A stretch of DNA of 64,000 nt from Candidatus Symbiothrix dinenymphae (GTDB lineage: Bacteria; Bacteroidota; Bacteroidia; Bacteroidales; Azobacteroidaceae): positions 1 through 64,000 of the forward strand of contig BBRT01000013.1 of assembly GCA_001417715.1 (NCBI GenBank), given 5' to 3'. A program made the translations under genes and the position numbers. This document shows positions 60,310 through 64,000 of the stretch, one piece after another (the first letter of the stretch is position 1; every line of letters starts with the position of its first letter). The notes beneath the pieces were generated by a model, which saw nothing but the letters and a program-made list of their open reading frames with translations, did not search any database and was not told the origin of the DNA.

Positions 60310-63158
60310 AACGATTCGTATTTAAGGGTTTTACATTCGTCAATAATCACTTTCAAGCGGTTGTTTGCCTGCACATCGTAGTTTGGAATGTTGCAAACGA
60401 AAATAAAACCTACTTTCAATAAATCGTACCAAACGATGTAATTGCGATAATTTGGCAATCGTTTAGCATCTTGCGGCAAGGGATTTTGATTGAGCAGTTC
60501 GGGCAGATTTCCCATTTTGGTAATCAGCTCGGCGGCTTCCTCGCGGCTGTTTTGTTCAAACTGCAATTCGTTGTGTTCCAACACCAAACCCAAAGAGTTT
60601 TTGTCGTTTGCCTGTTTCAAATCGGCAAAATCGGATTCGGAAAAGTATTCCAAACCAATGGTATTGATAAACTTGTTGATTAGTTCCGCACTGATGTCGG
60701 CAATCATTTCATACACCTCTTCGATATTGCGATAACCATCCACATAACGGCGTATTCTTTCGGCGAGTATTTTTGCAATCTGCAATTTTTGGAATAGCGA
60801 GCGCAACATCTCCTGAATATCCTGTAAACCTGTTTCAGAAAAAACTTTGGAAAGATTTTGCCGGTTTTCGAGCATATACTGTTCAAACCAATAAGTTTCC
60901 AACGCATCTGCCAAAACTTGTGAGAATTGTTTCACACGCTCGTTGTTGCCATAAAACAACTCTTCCAAATCAATGCCTTCCGTCTCAAAGTATGTTTGAC
61001 ATTCCTCATTGGTTTGTTTTTCGTAATGCACACGCAAGTGTTCCAAATTTGTGTCAAAGTTGTCATTGGGATTGAGTTCGGGCACATTCATACGGATTGC
61101 GCTGTATTTATCCATATTGACCACATCGCGCCGCTCAATATCGCGAATTTTTTCGAGATAAAACTTATATACAGCACTTTGAGGCAGCATTAGTTCGTGC
61201 ATCATATTGCCAAAGAAATACGGATTTTGCCCGAAAGTAATATCCAGATTTGCCTGAATACTGCCTGCGGTCGATTTTGCCCGTTGCAGCAACGCATCGG
61301 AATCGGAATCGTGAAAATATTTGTTCAGTTCGTCAACAATACCCTTTGCAATGTCGTTGAGTTCCCGTATTGATTTTTCGCGCCGCGCCTCGTTGATATT
61401 GTTGGCAGCAATCGTCAGTTTCTCAATTATCAACTGCGTACCGTCTTCGTTGATGCTTGCGGCTCTGTCCCACGATTCGGCGGGATTTTCAAAATGACGT
61501 TTTACAAAATCGTAGTTGATAAAAGATTGGCGGAGTTTTGCCTTAAAATCAGGATAATTATCGGGAATGACCTCTGTCAATTCTTTTTTATTTGCATTGT
61601 AACCCGTGAAAATATGGCTAATACTTTCTGATTTTTCAAAGTCGCGTAACAAGAAAATATTTTGAAAATAAGGTTGAACGGTTGTCCAATCTTCAAACCA
61701 AGAATAAATTTTAGTATTTAGCATTTGTGCTGCCAATGTGGTATCAAATCGTTGATTCCAGCGATAATTAAAATGAGTATTGTCATTTGGCTTGTCTCTC
61801 TGCGGGTCGTATTGTAAATTCACATTGAAAAATGTACCGATAATAAACAATGGCGGAACTTTTGATTTGCTGATAAAATCGGCTCTTTTGTCGGATGTTT
61901 CACCCACAATTTTATTTATCCAACTATTTAACATTTCAGGCATTGCACGCTGTCCCGGTTGGTCGTGCTTAGAACAAAATAACAGAATATTGATTTTTTC
62001 ATATTCCGAATATTTATTAAAGAGGTATGCGACCTTTCCTCGTAACAAAAGTTCGGGAATAATTTCAGTTTTAATTTCAATTTCGGGCAAAGTCAAACGC
62101 GACCTTGCGCCCGGAAAATCAAGTAAATCGGTTTCTTTTAGAAACGGTTTGCTTGCAAGCAAAGTTTCGGGCTGACTGAACACTAATTCGGCAGACAAAG
62201 TACACAAATACGATTTTGCAACAGTTATTTCACGCTTGGTACCATTGTTGAGAAGCAACACTTTTGTTTCAGCCCTATAATCCGATTCTATTCTATCCGG
62301 TTCAAAATAAATCTCTTTCAGACGTTTGACATCAAGCAAAGTACCGTGTTTGTAAAGCACGGATTCCAAAGGTAAATAAACATTGTCTGCGAAATTCAGT
62401 TTTTCGTATTCTGCAATCAGTTTGGCAAAAAGCGTTGTGATTTTTTCGTTTTTATTCCACAACAATGAAAAAATATCTTTCCATTCTTCCGGTTGTGATT
62501 TGGAAATTAACAAAGAAGCTTCGGCAAAGAAATTTGAAGATAATACTTCGCCTGCTTTCGGCAAGTTGTCTTTGAAATAATCCTGCATATCCAAAACATC
62601 ATCTTCCCCAAAAACTGTTTGTTGTGGTTGTCTGCCTTGCAATTTATCTTTCAAAGAATATATCTCTGCGTTGATATCTTCTGATTTTAGAAGCAAATCA
62701 TGGTTGGCTTTTACGTCACTATAAAAACTATCGCAAAGCACCAGTGCAATATCGGCAGGCGATAACAAAACTGCTTTTACAGGAAATTTCTGATTTACCG
62801 GTTTGTAACTTACCGAAAAACGCGAAACCAAACTCGTGGATTCGGAGCCGCCGCCCGGAGGATTTATTTCTTCGATAAAATTATGAACAACATTATTTTC
62901 ATCAACAATATTGAACGGTTTGCCTTCTTCCGACAACAAACTGCTGATAAGATAGGACTTGCCAACCTGACTTTCGCCATACATTGCTGCCGCAGGATTA
63001 CCCTCCAACGCATATTTTTTCTTGTTCAACTTGCGGCGAAAATTCACAAAATTGCGGTAGGCAGTTTCGCCCTTTGCGCCGCGCATAGAATCTGTTTCCT
63101 TAACCCATTTAATGGATTTTTCGATTGTTTCGAGCTGGGTATTTATTTTCTGTTTCAT
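60297..63158 (-). CDS. SrfC-like large P-loop NTPase ('putative virulence factor')
   Basis: The 953-residue product matches the SrfC family (PF10139). The N-terminal NPAAAMYGESQVGKSYL holds the P-loop GESQVGKS (61-68). The family's INPPGGGSESTSLVSRFSV is at ~98-116, and a G3-like DLLDFPGARSRL is at 344-355. A later FIIGTFFNVNLQYDP-type region and a long helical C-terminus follow. The pattern suggests a dynamin/TRAFAC-like GTPase. Salmonella srfC lies beside srfA/srfB and is SsrB-regulated. The Bacteroidetes form is uncharacterised. It starts 4 bases after the srfB-like stop and overlaps the protease gene by 13 bases. Confidence 0.85.
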   Translation of the reverse strand: MKQKINTQLETIEKSIKWVKETDSMRGAKGETAYRNFVNFRRKLNKKKYALEGNPAAAMYGESQVGKSYLISSLLSEEGKPFNIVDENNVVHNFIEEINPPGGGSESTSLVSRFSVSYKPVNQKFPVKAVLLSPADIALVLCDSFYSDVKANHDLLLKSEDINAEIYSLKDKLQGRQPQQTVFGEDDVLDMQDYFKDNLPKAGEVLSSNFFAEASLLISKSQPEEWKDIFSLLWNKNEKITTLFAKLIAEYEKLNFADNVYLPLESVLYKHGTLLDVKRLKEIYFEPDRIESDYRAETKVLLLNNGTKREITVAKSYLCTLSAELVFSQPETLLASKPFLKETDLLDFPGARSRLTLPEIEIKTEIIPELLLRGKVAYLFNKYSEYEKINILLFCSKHDQPGQRAMPEMLNSWINKIVGETSDKRADFISKSKVPPLFIIGTFFNVNLQYDPQRDKPNDNTHFNYRWNQRFDTTLAAQMLNTKIYSWFEDWTTVQPYFQNIFLLRDFEKSESISHIFTGYNANKKELTEVIPDNYPDFKAKLRQSFINYDFVKRHFENPAESWDRAASINEDGTQLIIEKLTIAANNINEARREKSIRELNDIAKGIVDELNKYFHDSDSDALLQRAKSTAGSIQANLDITFGQNPYFFGNMMHELMLPQSAVYKFYLEKIRDIERRDVVNMDKYSAIRMNVPELNPNDNFDTNLEHLRVHYEKQTNEECQTYFETEGIDLEELFYGNNERVKQFSQVLADALETYWFEQYMLENRQNLSKVFSETGLQDIQEMLRSLFQKLQIAKILAERIRRYVDGYRNIEEVYEMIADISAELINKFINTIGLEYFSESDFADLKQANDKNSLGLVLEHNELQFEQNSREEAAELITKMGNLPELLNQNPLPQDAKRLPNYRNYIVWYDLLKVGFIFVCNIPNYDVQANNRLKVIIDECKTLKYESLCQQ

Positions 63159-63162
63159 TCTT

Positions 63163-64000
63163 TTAATTGTGAGTGATATTCAAGTTGATAAATTCGCCTG
63201 AATCGAGCCAATAACTTTCCGCTTCGCTCATACTTTGTACTTGCAGTGAAAAATAAGCCGCAGGCAAATCTTCGTGATTGCGGTCTTCTACCGATTCAAT
63301 TTTTAAAGTTTCCTTGTCTTCCGGATATCTTTCGCGCAGAATGTGGAACTTGAGCGGCGTTAATCTTCGCAGTCGTTCATGTTCTCTGTCAACGGCGTCT
63401 TTAATTTGCTGTTTTTCTTCGTCTTCCAGTCCTAACTTGCCTTGCATTCGGTCTGCAATTTTATCTTCGTTAAAATCAAGGATAAAAAATGGGCGCGTAG
63501 GATATGACGGCGAGTTCAACTGACGAGTCCAAATCCGCAAAGGCAGTTGCGACACTTCAATAGCGGCATTGTTCATTTCGGGCGAGATAAGCGGTTTGTC
63601 GTTTTCCGCTTTTGCAAAATATTCGGTAGTAGGCAACATTTTTTTCATCAATTCACTTAAATTCAGCGAAAAGCCGTCCAAACTGCCTCGTGTGGCTGCA
63701 TAATTGCCAATCATCGCACCAACTGCAACGATAGATTTTGCATCTTTAAAATAGCCTTTGCCGTTTTGGAATGGATACCAAGTGCCGATTCGATAATTGT
63801 TCAGCGTTATCAACCGGTTGGGCGAAACGGCATAATATTTCAAAAACAAATCCGACAGCGGTTTGAGTGAGGTGGGGCGACCACTCAACAACACAATATC
63901 GCAGCCATAATAGGACAGCACAGTAGAAATTTTGCCTGCCAAAGTGTCAAATGTTTGCTCAACAATTTTTGATACAACCTCTTTATCGTAGTTCCATTGT
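63163..64000 (-). CDS. SrfB-like protein, C-terminal part; start outside the window
   Basis: The frame stays open past 63942 to the right edge (reading QWNYDKEVVSKIVEQTFDT), so this is only the last ~275 residues of a protein usually about 1000 residues long. The SrfB family (PF07520) signatures are clear: YYGCDIVLLSGRPTSLKPL, RLITLNNYRIGTWYPFQ, KSIVAVGAMIGNYAATRG. They belong to the ATPase fold shared with actin and Hsp70 (the LSGRPS-type loop). SrfB pairs with SrfC throughout bacteria. The upstream start and promoter, and any srfA-like partner, must lie beyond 64000. Confidence 0.85.
   Translation of the reverse strand, partial: QWNYDKEVVSKIVEQTFDTLAGKISTVLSYYGCDIVLLSGRPTSLKPLSDLFLKYYAVSPNRLITLNNYRIGTWYPFQNGKGYFKDAKSIVAVGAMIGNYAATRGSLDGFSLNLSELMKKMLPTTEYFAKAENDKPLISPEMNNAAIEVSQLPLRIWTRQLNSPSYPTRPFFILDFNEDKIADRMQGKLGLEDEEKQQIKDAVDREHERLRRLTPLKFHILRERYPEDKETLKIESVEDRNHEDLPAAYFSLQVQSMSEAESYWLDSGEFINLNITHN

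Noticed and set aside
50511..64000. Type VI secretion or phage-tail interpretation of the Srf operon
   Set aside because: No Hcp, VgrG, TssB/C, sheath or baseplate-like protein is visible. The recognised members are SrfB, SrfC and an S8 protease.
1..64000. tRNA, rRNA or riboswitch genes
   Set aside because: None was recognised on either strand from the sequence alone. A tRNAscan/Infernal run would be needed to confirm their absence.

Overview
The window is chromosomal DNA from a Bacteroidetes bacterium, most likely of the order Bacteroidales. The signs are: promoters of the TTTG-N19/20-TAnnTTTG type ahead of many genes; a type IX (Por) sorting domain on an M6 protease; SusC/TonB-type outer-membrane receptors; HmuY-like and calycin-like lipoproteins; a fused nuoCD with no nuoEFG beside it; and Bacteroidetes-type RpoZ, BamD, DivIC and Mrp. 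No tRNA, rRNA or CRISPR array was recognised.

Layout. 1-7.9 kb is a worn surface-glycan region. It has a partial GT4 glycosyltransferase, a GT11 fucosyltransferase, a DUF268 protein and a flippase, mixed with two ATPase/nuclease-fold genes, a broken glycosyltransferase, a hairpin tandem array and a SusC-like leader carrying a 12-base G tract. 7.9-15.2 kb holds proS and nuoA-B-CD-H-I-(Panacea gene)-J, with no nuoK-N following. 15.3-23.8 kb holds a CapA-like protein, a T9SS-exported M6 protease, a 309-bp palindrome, LVIVD-repeat proteins, rpoN and a DUF4197 lipoprotein. 23.8-35.5 kb holds a Bro-N protein, a lipoprotein with an inserted repeat, pyruvate:ferredoxin oxidoreductase, a beta-propeller protein, a DUF4143 ATPase, an acyltransferase, an RNA methyltransferase and DivIC. 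35.6-43 kb holds a putative haem/iron uptake cluster (TonB receptor, calycin-like, HmuY-like), mrp and an SGNH/MBOAT O-acetylation pair. 43-50.5 kb holds a HigB-type toxin pair, an acidic-repeat protein, the tight bamD-rpoZ-DUF4293-fecCD operon and topoisomerase IV subunit A.

The most notable region is 50.5-64 kb. This is one minus-strand operon of at least eight, perhaps nine, genes, cut off by the right edge. It encodes SrfB (actin/Hsp70-like fold) and SrfC (large P-loop NTPase), relatives of the Salmonella SrfB/SrfC 'virulence factor' families. With them come a membrane-anchored subtilisin-like protease, a four-TM protein, a second P-loop GTPase-like protein, a TM-anchored multidomain protein, a single-TM protein and an exported coiled-coil protein. 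The architecture suggests a membrane-spanning NTPase/protease machine. Its function cannot be read from sequence.

A second theme is repeat invasion of genes. A palindromic element (core TTGCGGGTCAAGCCCGCAA) lies in frame in nuoB, nuoC and an exported protein and also sits between genes. A different 164-bp element with inverted ends is in frame in a lipoprotein. Heptanucleotide repeats lie at the start of the TonB receptor gene and upstream of three housekeeping genes.
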